A DNA stretch of 35,338 bases. It comes from Candidatus Dormiibacterota bacterium. GTDB lineage: Bacteria > Chloroflexota > Dormibacteria > Aeolococcales > Bog-877. The notes beneath the pieces are model-generated. The model was not told the DNA's origin and made no database searches. It was given only the letters and a program-made list of their open reading frames with translations. Positions 22,882 to 30,981 of the stretch are shown here, piece after piece (the stretch's first letter is position 1; each line of letters starts with the position of its first letter). The stretch spans positions 1-35,338 of the forward strand of contig DAHUZL010000056.1 of the NCBI GenBank assembly GCA_027306655.1. Direction: 5' to 3'. Position numbers and translations under genes: made by a program.

Positions 22882-24255
22882 GTGTCCGCAATCGCGCCGC
22901 CCAGCACCCGACCCGCGGCTGAGCCGCTCCGCCCCCCGTGGGACGAGCCTCCACGCCTCACGGCCCTGCGGGCCGCCGGGGCCGAGGCCGCCCGGACTCT
23001 CCCCTGGCCGTCGAGCGGGCAGGGCGAGGACTGGCGCCGCACCCCCCAGATCGACCGTCTCGACCTGGGCAGCTTCCACCAGCCCGAGCCCGATCGCGCA
23101 GGGGGCGGCGATATGCCCGCCTACCTCGCCGCCGCGCTGCGGGAGGCGACCGCGGTCAGCGCGGCGGAGACCGTCCTCGGGGACGACGCCGCCGGCCACC
23201 GCGGGAGCGGCCACGGGGACGCCTGGGCGCCCGGCGCGGTGCCGCTGGGGGAGGCGTGGGACCGCCTCCCCGAGGCCGCCCATCGGCTGGGAGCCGTCCT
23301 CCCCCCCAGCTCCGGCCCGATCGTGGCCCGCAACACCGCCCGCTTCGCGGCCGCGACCGTCATCGCGGTGGGGCGCGGGGATCCCCCCCGCACGGTCCAC
23401 CTCGTGCACGGGGTCGAGCCCGGTCAGGTGGCCTGGCCCCGGACCCTGGTCGTCATGGGCGAGGGCACCGAGTGCACCCTGGTGGAGGAGTGGCTCGGTC
23501 CGCCCACCCCGGGCGAGGCCCTCTGCGTTCCCGTCACCGAGGTGCTGGTGGGGCCGGGTGCCCACTGCCGCCACGTCCTGATCCACCGCCTCGGGCCGGA
23601 GGCGATCCTCCTCGCCGGCTGCCGCGCGGTCGTCGACCGGGACGCCGCCTACGACGCCAGCTGGGTCTGGGTGGGGGGGGCGTGGGGCAAGGTCGCGCTC
23701 GCGGTCGCCCTCCAGGGGCCAGGCGCGAGCACCCGGCTCAGCGGCTGCGCCGTCGGCCGGGCGAGCCAGCACATGGACCTCCAGACCACCCAGGCCCACG
23801 AGGCCCCCGCCACCTTCAGCGACTGCCTCCACCGCACTGTGGTGCGCGATCGGGCTCGCTCCGTCTACGCGGGCCTGATCCGGGTCGCCCCGGCGGCCCA
23901 GAAGACCAACGCCTACGTGCAGAACCGCAACCTCCTGCTCAGCCCCACCGCCAAGGCGGACAGCAACCCGACCCTGGAGATCCTCGCCAACGATGTCCGC
24001 TGCACCCACGGCGCCACCGCCGGGCCGGTGGACCGCGACCAGCTCTTCTACTGCCAGTCGCGCGGGATCGAGCCGCAGGCGGCGCGGGAGCTGATCGTGG
24101 GCGGCTTCCTCGCCGACGTCGTGGGCCGCCTGCCGCTGCTGGGGCTGCGCGCCGCCGCCCAGGGCTGGGTGGCGGCGGCCCTGGGGATGGGCGTCGGCCC
24201 GGAGGGCGCGGGCGCGGTTCGGACCGCGGCGGACGCGGCCCCGGCCGATGGGTGA
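22882..24255 (+). CDS. sufD: Fe-S cluster assembly protein SufD
   Basis: The 457-residue product has the SufD layout: a variable N-terminus (PPWDEPPRLTALRAAGAEAARTLPWPSSGQGEDWRRT), a central beta-helix and the C-terminal core with KTNAYVQNRNLLLSPTAKADSNPTLEILANDVRCTHGATAGPVDRDQLFYCQSRGI. That end carries the SufD cysteine and histidine (DVRCTHG) used at the SufB-SufD interface. SufD pairs with SufB and SufC and helps iron entry. The GTG at 22882 follows an 88-base gap. The stop overlaps the Rieske start by eight bases. A tail of about 50 residues after the core is not conserved. Confidence 0.95.
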   Translation: MSAIAPPSTRPAAEPLRPPWDEPPRLTALRAAGAEAARTLPWPSSGQGEDWRRTPQIDRLDLGSFHQPEPDRAGGGDMPAYLAAALREATAVSAAETVLGDDAAGHRGSGHGDAWAPGAVPLGEAWDRLPEAAHRLGAVLPPSSGPIVARNTARFAAATVIAVGRGDPPRTVHLVHGVEPGQVAWPRTLVVMGEGTECTLVEEWLGPPTPGEALCVPVTEVLVGPGAHCRHVLIHRLGPEAILLAGCRAVVDRDAAYDASWVWVGGAWGKVALAVALQGPGASTRLSGCAVGRASQHMDLQTTQAHEAPATFSDCLHRTVVRDRARSVYAGLIRVAPAAQKTNAYVQNRNLLLSPTAKADSNPTLEILANDVRCTHGATAGPVDRDQLFYCQSRGIEPQAARELIVGGFLADVVGRLPLLGLRAAAQGWVAAALGMGVGPEGAGAVRTAADAAPADG

Positions 24256-24577
24256 GTTCGTGAGGGTGTGCGAGGCCGCGGTGATCCCCGCCGGTCACGC
24301 CGCCCGGGTCGAGATCGGCGACAGCGCGGTGGCGGTGTTCAACGTGGGCGGCCAGTACTACGCTCTCGACGACACCTGCAGCCATGCGCTCGCCTCCCTC
24401 TCCGACGGCGAGCTCGACCCCGAGGGCTGCGCCATCGAATGCCCGCTGCACGGCTCCCGGTTCGACCTGCGCACGGGAGAGCCGCTCTGCCTGCCGGCAG
24501 TCGACCCGGTCCGCACCCACGAGGTGGAGATGCGCGACGGCGCGCTCTGGGTGGCCCTCAGCCCGGAGCCGGCATGA
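24248..24577 (+). CDS. Rieske-type 2Fe-2S ferredoxin of the suf cluster
   Basis: The 109-residue product is a small Rieske domain with cluster ligands C44-x-H46 (TCSHALAS) and C65-x2-H68 (CPLHGSRFDL); C61 lies nearby. This is the same type as ferredoxin subunits of non-heme oxygenases and matches proteins found inside many actinobacterial and Chloroflexota suf clusters. It probably passes electrons during cluster assembly or serves as a client. It overlaps sufD by eight bases and sufS by four, so translation is coupled. Confidence 0.92.
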   Translation: MGEFVRVCEAAVIPAGHAARVEIGDSAVAVFNVGGQYYALDDTCSHALASLSDGELDPEGCAIECPLHGSRFDLRTGEPLCLPAVDPVRTHEVEMRDGALWVALSPEPA

Positions 24578-25806
24578 CCGCGGCCGTGATCGATCCGGCC
24601 CGGCTGCGCCGGGACTTCCCGATCCTCACCGAGCGGGTCAACGGCCACCCGCTGGTCTACCTGGACAGCGCCGCCACCTCGCAGAAGCCGGAGGCGGTGC
24701 TCGACGCCGTCCTCGACTACTACCGCAGCGCCAATGCCAACGTCCATCGCGGGGTCCATGCGCTCGCCGAGCGCGCCACCGACATCTTCGAGGGCGCCCG
24801 CCTGCGCGTGGCCGGCTTCGTGGGCGCCGATCCCCGGGGCGTGGTCTTCGTCCGCAACACCACCGAGGGGCTGAACCTCGTCGCCCGCGCCTTTGCCGAG
24901 CCCCGCTGGGGGCCGGGCGACCGCATCGTGGTGACGGAGATGGAGCACCACTCCAACTTCGTGCCCTGGCAGATGCTCTGCGATCGCCGCGGCTGCGAGC
25001 TGGCGGTGGCACCGCTGGGCGAGGACGGCCGCCTCGACCAGGTCCAGCTCGAGCGCCTGCTGGCGCCGCCCACCCGCCTGCTCGCGGTGTCCCACGTCAG
25101 CAACGTGCTGGGGACCGTCACCGACATCGCCGGCCTCAGCCGGATGGCCCACCGGGAGGGGGTGTTCGTCTGCGTCGACGGGGCCCAGGCGGTGCCCCGG
25201 GTGCCGGTGGACGTGGCCGGGCTGGGGGCCGACTTCTATGCCTTCTCCGGGCACAAGATGCTGGGGCCCACCGGGATCGGGGTCCTCTGGGGGCGGCCCG
25301 AGCTCCTGGAGGCGATGCCGCCCTTCCTCGGGGGGGGGAGCATGATCGAGGTGGTGACCCCGGAGCGCACCACCTGGAATGAGATCCCCCACAAGTTCGA
25401 GGCCGGCACGCCGGACATCGCCGGTGCCGCCGGGCTCACCGCGGCGGTGGCCTATCTGGAGGCGGTCGGGATGCCCCAGGTCCAGGCCCACGAGGCGATG
25501 CTGACCCACTACGCCTACGAGGTCGTCGGCGATGCCGGCGACGTCACCGTCTACGGGCCGCCCGCGGCGGACCGCTCCGGGGTGCTGAGCTTCAACCTGC
25601 AGGGGGTCCATCCCCACGATGTGGGCACCATCCTCGACCGCCATGGGGTGGCGGTCCGGGCCGGCCACCACTGCTGCCAGCCGCTGATGCGCCGGCTGGG
25701 GGTGGCCGCCACCGTTCGGGCCAGCTTCGCCCTCTACAACACCGTCGAGGAGGTGGACGCCCTGGGCCAGGCGCTGGGGGACGTGCGCCGGGTGTTTGGA
25801 GCCTGA
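24574..25806 (+). CDS. sufS: Cysteine desulfurase SufS (class II)
   Basis: The 410-residue product is a full-length SufS. The N-terminus is DFPILTERVNGHPLVYLDSAATSQKP, the PLP lysine is K228 in FYAFSGHKMLGPTG, and the class II active loop is RAGHHCCQPLMRRL with C367 as the catalytic cysteine. The usual residue after it is Ala; here it is a second Cys, C368. SufS makes persulfide from cysteine, which SufU normally accepts in Gram-positive-type systems. sufU would be expected next but lies at 33171-33647 in the other orientation. The start overlaps the Rieske gene by ATGA. Downstream is an IS scar. Confidence 0.97.
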   Translation: MTAAVIDPARLRRDFPILTERVNGHPLVYLDSAATSQKPEAVLDAVLDYYRSANANVHRGVHALAERATDIFEGARLRVAGFVGADPRGVVFVRNTTEGLNLVARAFAEPRWGPGDRIVVTEMEHHSNFVPWQMLCDRRGCELAVAPLGEDGRLDQVQLERLLAPPTRLLAVSHVSNVLGTVTDIAGLSRMAHREGVFVCVDGAQAVPRVPVDVAGLGADFYAFSGHKMLGPTGIGVLWGRPELLEAMPPFLGGGSMIEVVTPERTTWNEIPHKFEAGTPDIAGAAGLTAAVAYLEAVGMPQVQAHEAMLTHYAYEVVGDAGDVTVYGPPAADRSGVLSFNLQGVHPHDVGTILDRHGVAVRAGHHCCQPLMRRLGVAATVRASFALYNTVEEVDALGQALGDVRRVFGA

Positions 25807-25979
25807 TCCCGGCTCCGGCGGCACCGGTCCGGGAGGGGCTGGAGCGGCGCTCACGGGGACGGGTCGTCTCCGAGCTGGCCCGTCGCGACCTGTCGGCCCG
25901 CGTCGCCGGCATCGACCTGGAGGACGGGTTCCGTTCCTACGCAACGGACAGGAGGGACAGGCGGTCCCGCTGCCGCTGA
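25807..25979 (+). other. Stretch between sufS and the tnpB remnant with coding-like residue
   Basis: One plus frame with mostly G or C third positions reads PVREGLERRSRGRVVSELA and then RRDLSARVAGIDLEDGFRSY before a stop at 25979. It has no start codon of its own. It may be a piece of a gene broken by insertion or rearrangement. No family is recognised. Confidence 0.25.
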
Positions 25980-26614
25980 CGCGGACCACCGGTCGAGCCG
26001 GTGGGCTCCGGGGCAGTCCCGGTTCCTGCTTCCCAGCCACCTGCCAGCGACACGCTGGACTTCCGGTCGGCTCCACAGGCAGTTATCGTCTCCGCCGCAC
26101 TGGCGGTGACGGGGTGGTGGGCGTCGGCCCACCACGCAAGATTGCGGGCCGCGTTGAGGTCCCGGTCGAGGACCACGCCGCAGGCGTCGCAGCGGTAGGT
26201 CCGCTCCCGGAGCAGCAGCTCGGCCGTGACGGTCCCGCAGTTCGAACAGCTCTGGGAGCTGGGGAACCAGCGGTCGGCGACGACGAGCCGGCTCCCGTAC
26301 CAGGCGCATTGGTACGCGAGCTGCCGGCGGAACTCGCCGAAGCCGGCGTCGGCCAGGGACCGGGCCAGCCGGTGGGTCCGCAGCATGCCGCGGACGTTGA
26401 GGTCTTCCACCACGATCCGGCGGTGGGTCTTGGCCAGCGCGGTGGTCAGCTTGTGCAGGCGATCGCGCCGGATCGCCGCCACCCGGGCGTGATGCCGCGC
26501 GAGCCGGCGCGCAGCCTTCGCCGCGTTGCGGGAACCGCGACGCGTGCGGCTCTGGGCACGGGAGAGCCGGCGCAGCTTGCGCAGGCCCCGGAGGCGCCCG
26601 ACCGGTTGGGCCCT
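25937..26614 (-). pseudogene. 5'-truncated tnpB (RNA-guided nuclease) of an IS607/IS605-type element
   Basis: The 225 open codons match only the C-terminal half of TnpB. They include RTRRGSRNAAKAARRLARHHARVAA, the RuvC-II region IVVEDLNVRGML (catalytic Glu), WYGSRLVVADRWFPSSQSC, the zinc finger CSNCG ... CDACG and RuvC-III VLDRDLNAARNLA (catalytic Asp). The N-terminal half with RuvC-I and the REC/wedge domains is gone: an in-frame TGA at 26617-26615 ends similarity, and plus-strand sequence of an unrelated gene begins there. The 3' coding part runs through the three-hairpin block, as in intact elements. It cannot make a working nuclease. Confidence 0.88.
25986..26058 (-). ncRNA. omegaRNA-like three-hairpin scaffold of the tnpB remnant
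   Basis: On the minus strand the stems are CCAGCG/CGCTGG (26058-26044), CCGGG/CCCGG (26022-26008) and CCACCGG/CCGGTGG (26004-25986), in the same order as at 19172-19098. It overlaps the 3' end of the tnpB frame, as expected for TnpB guide RNAs. Expression is not shown by sequence. Confidence 0.5.
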
Positions 26615-26946
26615 TCACCCTGATCTTCCACGGCGCCGTCAGCGACGGCAGCGACGGCCCCATCGAAGCCACGCTCGGCTGCCCGGAGACTGTTTTGCCG
26701 ACCGAGGTGATCGGGATCCGCACCGAGCCCGCCCACGACGAGGCATACACCACCATCACGAAGGCCCAATGGGCGTACCCGGCGATCCTCGCCGCCTACG
26801 ACGCCGTCGCCTGCTCACCCGAGGCGACCGCTCGTCCCGGCAGCCGGCTATCGTGCCGGGAGGTCTACCTTGCCGAACCCGACACCATCGGCGAGGACGA
26901 CCTCATCTGCGACATCGCGTTCCCTCTCGGGGAACGGTACGACTGA
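26602..26946 (+). pseudogene. GyrI-like effector-binding domain, 5'-truncated
   Basis: The frame reads GPFTLIFHGAVSDGSDGPIE, then ATLGCP, PTEVIGIRTEPAHDEAYTTI, YPAILAAYDAV and CREVYLAEPDTIGEDDLICDIAFPL, the C-terminal part of the GyrI-like/AraC_E_bind fold. Such domains bind small molecules in MerR- or AraC-type regulators, or stand alone. The piece begins in mid-domain where the tnpB remnant ends and has no start in a sensible place; an internal GTG/TTG near 26694 would drop half the fold. It is most likely a regulator gene broken by the IS event. The DNA-binding half is not in the window. Confidence 0.7.
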
Positions 26947-27101
26947 TCAGGGGAGGCTCTTCGGGCCACGAGTGCCGACTCACGCTCGCGGCGACGGTCG
27001 CGGTGGCATTCGCCGCACCGTGGTCGGCCACGAAGGCACTGTTTCAATGCCTGCCTGGCTCCGCTCATGGGTTTCCCCGGCCCTTGCCACCGATCCACGT
27101 C
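26947..27101. other. Gene-free stretch between the regulator remnant and rsmG
   Basis: No convincing reading frame, promoter or terminator is seen. It holds a short AGGCA/TGCCT hairpin around 27036-27054 and the string GTTTCAATGC once. Codon-like bias is absent. Confidence 0.4.
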
Positions 27102-27713
27102 TCACCGGGGGGAACGCCCCACCGTGCACCGGAGCACCCGCACCGGCGGGACGACCTCGATCACCGGACGGCCGGCGCCGGCGGCCCTGGCGGCGTCGAC
27201 GAGGGAGCGATCCACCGTCGCCGTCGCGCCCACCATCGCCAGCACCTCGCCTCCGCGGCGGAGCAGGGGGGCGGCCAGGCGGACCAGCTCCGGCGGCGCG
27301 GCTGCCGCCCGCGACACCACCACGTCCGCCGGACGCCATCCGGGCGTCGAGGCCACCGTCTCGGCGGGAGCTCCGACCACGGTCACCCCGGCGAGGCCCA
27401 GCCGGAGCTGCATCCACCGGAGGACCTCCGCCTTGCGCCCGCTCTTCTCCACCAGCACGCAGATCAGGTCGGGGCGCGCGAGCGCGAGCGGGATCCCCGG
27501 GATGCCGCCCCCCGAGCCCAGGTCGACGACGCGCTCTCGCGGAGCCCAGGGGCGGGCGTCGAGGAGGGCCAGCGACTCCTCGACATGGCGGGCCCACGCG
27601 TTCTCCCTCGGGACGCGGGTGAGGTTGAGCCCCTCCCCGGCCTGGTAGAGGAGGTCGAGGAATCGCTCCAGCCGGTCCCGGACGGAGGCGGGGAGAGCGT
27701 CCGCGGCGGTCAT
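27102..27713 (-). CDS. rsmG: 16S rRNA (guanine-N7) methyltransferase RsmG (GidB)
   Basis: The 203-residue product has the RsmG pattern: N-terminal helix pair (RFLDLLYQAGEGLNLTRVPRENAWARHVEESLALL), the SAM-binding loop VVDLGSGGGIPGIPLAL, LVEKSGRKAEVLRWMQLRLGL and the VVSRAAAAPPELVRLAAPLLRRGGEVLAMVG strand. It methylates N7 of G527 (E. coli numbering) in 16S rRNA; loss gives low-level streptomycin resistance in other bacteria. ATG 27713 fits the family length. No gid/mnmG, parA or rnpA genes are beside it, unlike the usual oriC-near location. It is divergent from the DUF2203 gene with a 44-bp gap. Confidence 0.93.
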   Translation of the reverse strand: MTAADALPASVRDRLERFLDLLYQAGEGLNLTRVPRENAWARHVEESLALLDARPWAPRERVVDLGSGGGIPGIPLALARPDLICVLVEKSGRKAEVLRWMQLRLGLAGVTVVGAPAETVASTPGWRPADVVVSRAAAAPPELVRLAAPLLRRGGEVLAMVGATATVDRSLVDAARAAGAGRPVIEVVPPVRVLRCTVGRSPR

Positions 27714-27757
27714 CCGGGTCGCCCCGAGCCACCCCGGCTCGCGCCAGAATCAAAGAG

Positions 27758-28150
27758 GTGGGTCAGACGGCCGACCGGTCCGAGCGCCCCTACACCGTGG
27801 ACGAGGCGAACCGCCTCCTCCCGGTCCTGGTTCCCGTCCTGGAGGCGCTCCGCACCGAGCTCCGGACCGCCGCCGACCGGGACGGCATTGGGCGCGTGCG
27901 CCGGTCGGCCGTCCACAACGGCGGCGGCACGACGGGGTCGGACCTGATGCGGGCGGGCCGGCGGGCGGAGCGGCACGTGGACCTCCTCCTCCGCCACGGG
28001 GTCCGGCTGCGCGACCCTGAGCGGGGCCTGGTCGACTTCCCCGCGGTCCGGGAGGGCCGCCCCATCTTCCTCTGCTGGCGGCTGGGGGAGCCGCAGGTGG
28101 CCTTCTGGCACGCCCGCGACCAGGGGTTCGACGACCGCCGACCGCTCTGA
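27758..28150 (+). CDS. DUF2203-family protein
   Basis: The 130-residue product begins RPYTVDEANRLLPVLVPVLEALRTELRTAAD, the typical DUF2203 N-terminal helix. It ends with GVRLRDPERGLVDFPAVREGRPIFLCWRLGEPQVAFWHARDQGFDDRRPL, the strongly conserved segment (G-x-V-K/R-x-x-x-x-G-L-V-D-F, W-x-x-G-E, W-H). The function of the family is unknown. The GTG start has CAGAAT seven bases before it, close to the leaderless pattern. It precedes zwf by 76 bp on the same strand and is divergent from rsmG. Confidence 0.88.
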   Translation: MGQTADRSERPYTVDEANRLLPVLVPVLEALRTELRTAADRDGIGRVRRSAVHNGGGTTGSDLMRAGRRAERHVDLLLRHGVRLRDPERGLVDFPAVREGRPIFLCWRLGEPQVAFWHARDQGFDDRRPL

Positions 28151-28214
28151 GCGCGGGCGGCCCTGTGGCGGGCGCCGGCCGCCCAGCCGGAAGCGCCCGT
28201 GCGGACCCCTGCGG

Positions 28215-28220
28215 CATGAT
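28215..28220 (+). promoter_or_regulatory. -10 element for leaderless zwf
   Basis: CATGAT, six bases (GAACGC), then ATG. The first base departs from the consensus but A2, T6 and spacing agree. Confidence 0.45.
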
Positions 28221-28226
28221 GAACGC

Positions 28227-29657
28227 ATGATCACCGACCTCATCCTCTTCGGCGCCACCGGCGACCTCAGCCACCGCAAGGTGCTGCCCGCGCTCCAGGC
28301 GCTGCTGGCCCGCGGCGAGGTGCACAGGACGGTCCGGGTCATCGGCGCCGGACGCTCCGAGCTCTCCCGGGAGGCCTTCCGTGAGAGCCTGCGCCGCTCG
28401 CCCCAGACCGCCCTGCTGGCGGACACCGCCGAATGGGTCTGCGCCGACACCAACGCCCCCGAGTCCTACCGCGCCCTCCGAGCGCTGGTGGAAGACGGGT
28501 CCACCGTCGTCTTCTACCTCGCCACCCCGCCCGCCACCTTCGGCCCCATCCTCGACACGCTCGCCGAGGCCGGCCTCACCGACCGCGGCAACCGCCAGCG
28601 CCGAGTGGTGGTGGAGAAGCCCCTCGGACGCGACCTCCCGAGCTCCCGCGAGCTCAATCGCAAGCTCCGCGAACGCTTCGAGGAGCCCCAGATCTTTCGC
28701 ATCGACCACTACCTCGCCAAGGACACGGTCCAGAACGTGCTCGCCTTCCGCTTCAGCAACAGCATCTTCGAGGCGATCTGGAACCGCACCCTGGTGGAGA
28801 GCGTGCAGATCACCACCGCCGAGTCGGAGGGGATCGGCGCCCGCTCCGGCTACTACGACGCCATGGGGGCGGTGCGGGACATGCTCCAGAACCACGTCCT
28901 CCAGCTGCTGGCGCTGGTGGCGATGGAGCCGCCCACCACCTTCGATCCCGCCGACATCCGCAAGGCCAAGGTGGAGGTGCTGCGGGCGGTGCGCCCGCTC
29001 GACCCCGCCCTCGCCGTGCGCGGCCAGTACGACGGCTACCTGGATGAGGAGGGCGTTCCGGCGACGTCGCGGCGCGAGACCTTTGCCGCCGCCGCGCTCT
29101 CGATCGAGAACTGGCGCTGGGACGGGGTCCCGATCTTCGTGCGCACCGGCAAGGCGCTGCGCCGCCGGGTGACCGAGGTGGTGATCCGGTTCCGCGAGGC
29201 CCCCCACCTGCGCCTCGACGGGCGCCGGCAGCGGCCGATCCCGACGGTGCTGACGATCCGGATCCAGCCCGAGGAGGGGATCACCCTCCGGATCGGGGCC
29301 AAGCTGCCGGGCCGTCGCTTCGAGATGGTGCCGGCGGGGATGCGGCTGGAGTACTCGCGGCTCTCCCGCGCCGCTCTTCCCGACGCCTACGAGCACGTGC
29401 TGAGCGAGATCCTCGCCGGGGGCCACACCGTCTTCCCGGGGGGGGATGAGATCGACCGCGCCTGGGAGCTGGTCGACCCGCTGATCCACGCCTGGGAGTC
29501 GGAGGGGCACCCGGAACCGTACCCGGTCGGCAGCTGGGGGCCGGACGGGGCCGACGAGCTGATCCAGGTCAACCGCGGCGGCCGCTGGGTCAACCCCGGC
29601 GAGGAGCCCGTGGCGCCGGGGGCTCCCCGAACGGGCCTCGCCGACATCGCCGGATGA
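28227..29657 (+). CDS. zwf: Glucose-6-phosphate 1-dehydrogenase
   Basis: The 476-residue product has the nucleotide loop LILFGATGDLSHRKVLPAL (usually GASGDL), VVVEKPLGRDLPSS and the active-site segment FRIDHYLAKDTVQNVLAFRFSN (family D-H-Y-L-G-K-E; here A-K-D), with the catalytic pair expected further on in LQNHVLQLLALVAMEPP. It oxidises glucose-6-phosphate to the lactone with NADP, the entry to the oxidative pentose phosphate path. The A-K-D change is a departure worth noting but the Asp-His and Lys are kept. It stands alone: gnd, pgl, tal and opcA are not in the window. Start is leaderless. Confidence 0.95.
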   Translation: MITDLILFGATGDLSHRKVLPALQALLARGEVHRTVRVIGAGRSELSREAFRESLRRSPQTALLADTAEWVCADTNAPESYRALRALVEDGSTVVFYLATPPATFGPILDTLAEAGLTDRGNRQRRVVVEKPLGRDLPSSRELNRKLRERFEEPQIFRIDHYLAKDTVQNVLAFRFSNSIFEAIWNRTLVESVQITTAESEGIGARSGYYDAMGAVRDMLQNHVLQLLALVAMEPPTTFDPADIRKAKVEVLRAVRPLDPALAVRGQYDGYLDEEGVPATSRRETFAAAALSIENWRWDGVPIFVRTGKALRRRVTEVVIRFREAPHLRLDGRRQRPIPTVLTIRIQPEEGITLRIGAKLPGRRFEMVPAGMRLEYSRLSRAALPDAYEHVLSEILAGGHTVFPGGDEIDRAWELVDPLIHAWESEGHPEPYPVGSWGPDGADELIQVNRGGRWVNPGEEPVAPGAPRTGLADIAG

Positions 29658-29864
29658 GCGGCCCGGCGGCCCGGCGGCCGACTCGATCGGGGCAGGGGGT
29701 CCGAGCGGCCGAAACGGGACCCGACGGCGCGGGCCGGGGCGACCCGCACCGCCGGCTCCGCCCCTCCGGGACGTCGCCTGGCCCCGCGTGCTGAGGGTAT
29801 CGGCGGGGTACCGGGGCGGCATCGCCCATCAGGGTGATTTTGGGCAGCCGACAGGGCGGCGCCG

Positions 29865-30512
29865 GTGACCGCCCAGGTCCCCCTCGACCACGCGCTGCAG
29901 ACCGCGCTCGACGTCGGAGGCACCTTCGCGTTCGCGGCCTCCGGCGCGCTGCTGGCGGTGCGCAAGCGCTTCGATGTCGTCGGCCTGGTGATCCTCGCCG
30001 CGATCACCGCCATCGGCGGCGGCGTGATTCGCGACCTGCTGCTGGGATCGGTTCCCCCGCTCGCCTTTCGCACGCCGACCTACCTGGTGGTCGCGCTCGC
30101 CGCCGCCGCCGTCACCTTCGTGGCCGCCCCCCAGCTGGAGCGGCTGGCCCCGGCGGTGCTGGTGTTCGATGCCGCCGGGCTGGCCCTCTTCTGCGTTGTC
30201 GGGACGGCCAAGGCGCTCAGCTTCGGGCTCGGACCACTGCCCGCGATCGGGGTCGGGATCACCACCGGCATCGGCGGGGGCATCCTCCGGGACATCCTCG
30301 CCGGCGACGTCCCGGTCGTGGTGCGCCGGGACTCGGAGCTCTACGCGGTCCCGGCGGCGCTCGCCTGCGTGATCGTGGTCGCTACCGCCTACGCCCACCG
30401 CTACGGCACCGCCGCCGCCGCCGCCGCGGTCCTGGCCGCGTTCGCGCTGCGGATGCTGGCGGTCTGGCGGCACTGGCGGGCGCCCGTCCCGCGCATCATC
30501 TGGCCGCGCTGA
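29865..30512 (+). CDS. TRIC/UPF0126 (YadS-like) cation channel-family membrane protein
   Basis: The 215-residue product has the duplicated three-helix plus one layout of UPF0126. It shows GTFAFAASGALLAVRKRFDVVGLVILAAITAIGGGVIRDLLLGSVPP, then a second copy AAGLALFCVVGTAKALSFGLGPLPAIGVGITTGIGGGILRDILAGDVP. The G-G-G-x-x-R-D-x-L motif in each half is diagnostic. Bacterial TRIC proteins are trimeric potassium channels; some are suggested to carry glycine. GTG 29865 is the best start; a 207-bp gap to zwf holds no gene. It converges with vapC. Confidence 0.9.
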   Translation: MTAQVPLDHALQTALDVGGTFAFAASGALLAVRKRFDVVGLVILAAITAIGGGVIRDLLLGSVPPLAFRTPTYLVVALAAAAVTFVAAPQLERLAPAVLVFDAAGLALFCVVGTAKALSFGLGPLPAIGVGITTGIGGGILRDILAGDVPVVVRRDSELYAVPAALACVIVVATAYAHRYGTAAAAAAVLAAFALRMLAVWRHWRAPVPRIIWPR

Positions 30513-30555
30513 GGCGACGCGGACGCCGCGGCGACGGCACCCGAGCGTCGCGCAC

Positions 30556-30981
30556 TCACCCGCCCGGACGATCGTCCACGTGACGGACCGGACAGCGCGG
30601 TCCGGCTGCGCGGGCGAGGCGCGCATCAGCCGTCACCAGCTCGGAGTCGAGCCACTCGGCCAGGGCGACGTACCAGGCGTCGTAGACGGAGAGTGTGCCG
30701 CGCAGCTCCCAGACCCGGGCCGCAAACGGCTCGAATGGATAGAGGATCGCCCGCACGGCGCAGACCTGGTCCAGGGCGCGGGCCGCGTGCGCGGGACCGA
30801 GGTGGCCGCGGAGGACGAGCCCTCGCAGCGCGGAGGCGGCCTCGGCGCGGACGATGGCCGGTGCCTGGATCACCTCCTGGGCACGCAGCTCCCGCCGGGC
30901 ATGCTCACCGGCCGGTCCGATCCGGACCAGGGCGTCAACCAGGACCGACGCGTCGATGACGGTCGGTGCGGCGACCTTCAG
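30556..30981 (-). CDS. VapC-type PIN-domain toxin, apparent CTG start
   Basis: The frame gives 141 residues with a complete PIN pattern: VIDASVLVDALVR (first Asp), IVRAEAASALRGL (Glu), SVYDAWYVALAEWL (Asp) and ELVTADARLARAAG (last Asp). PIN toxins cut RNA and are held inactive by their antitoxin. No ATG, GTG or TTG lies between the upstream in-frame TGA and the first beta strand. The only usable codon is CTG at 30981, whose TG belongs to the antitoxin's TGA (CTGA, as ATGA in usual vapBC pairs). A GTG at 30873 would remove the first catalytic Asp. Either CTG is used or the start has been lost. Confidence 0.8.
   Translation of the reverse strand: MKVAAPTVIDASVLVDALVRIGPAGEHARRELRAQEVIQAPAIVRAEAASALRGLVLRGHLGPAHAARALDQVCAVRAILYPFEPFAARVWELRGTLSVYDAWYVALAEWLDSELVTADARLARAAGPRCPVRHVDDRPGG

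Noticed and set aside
27036-27060. GTTTCAATGC resembling the start of a CRISPR repeat
   Set aside because: Occurs once, with no second copy at spacer distance and no cas genes.
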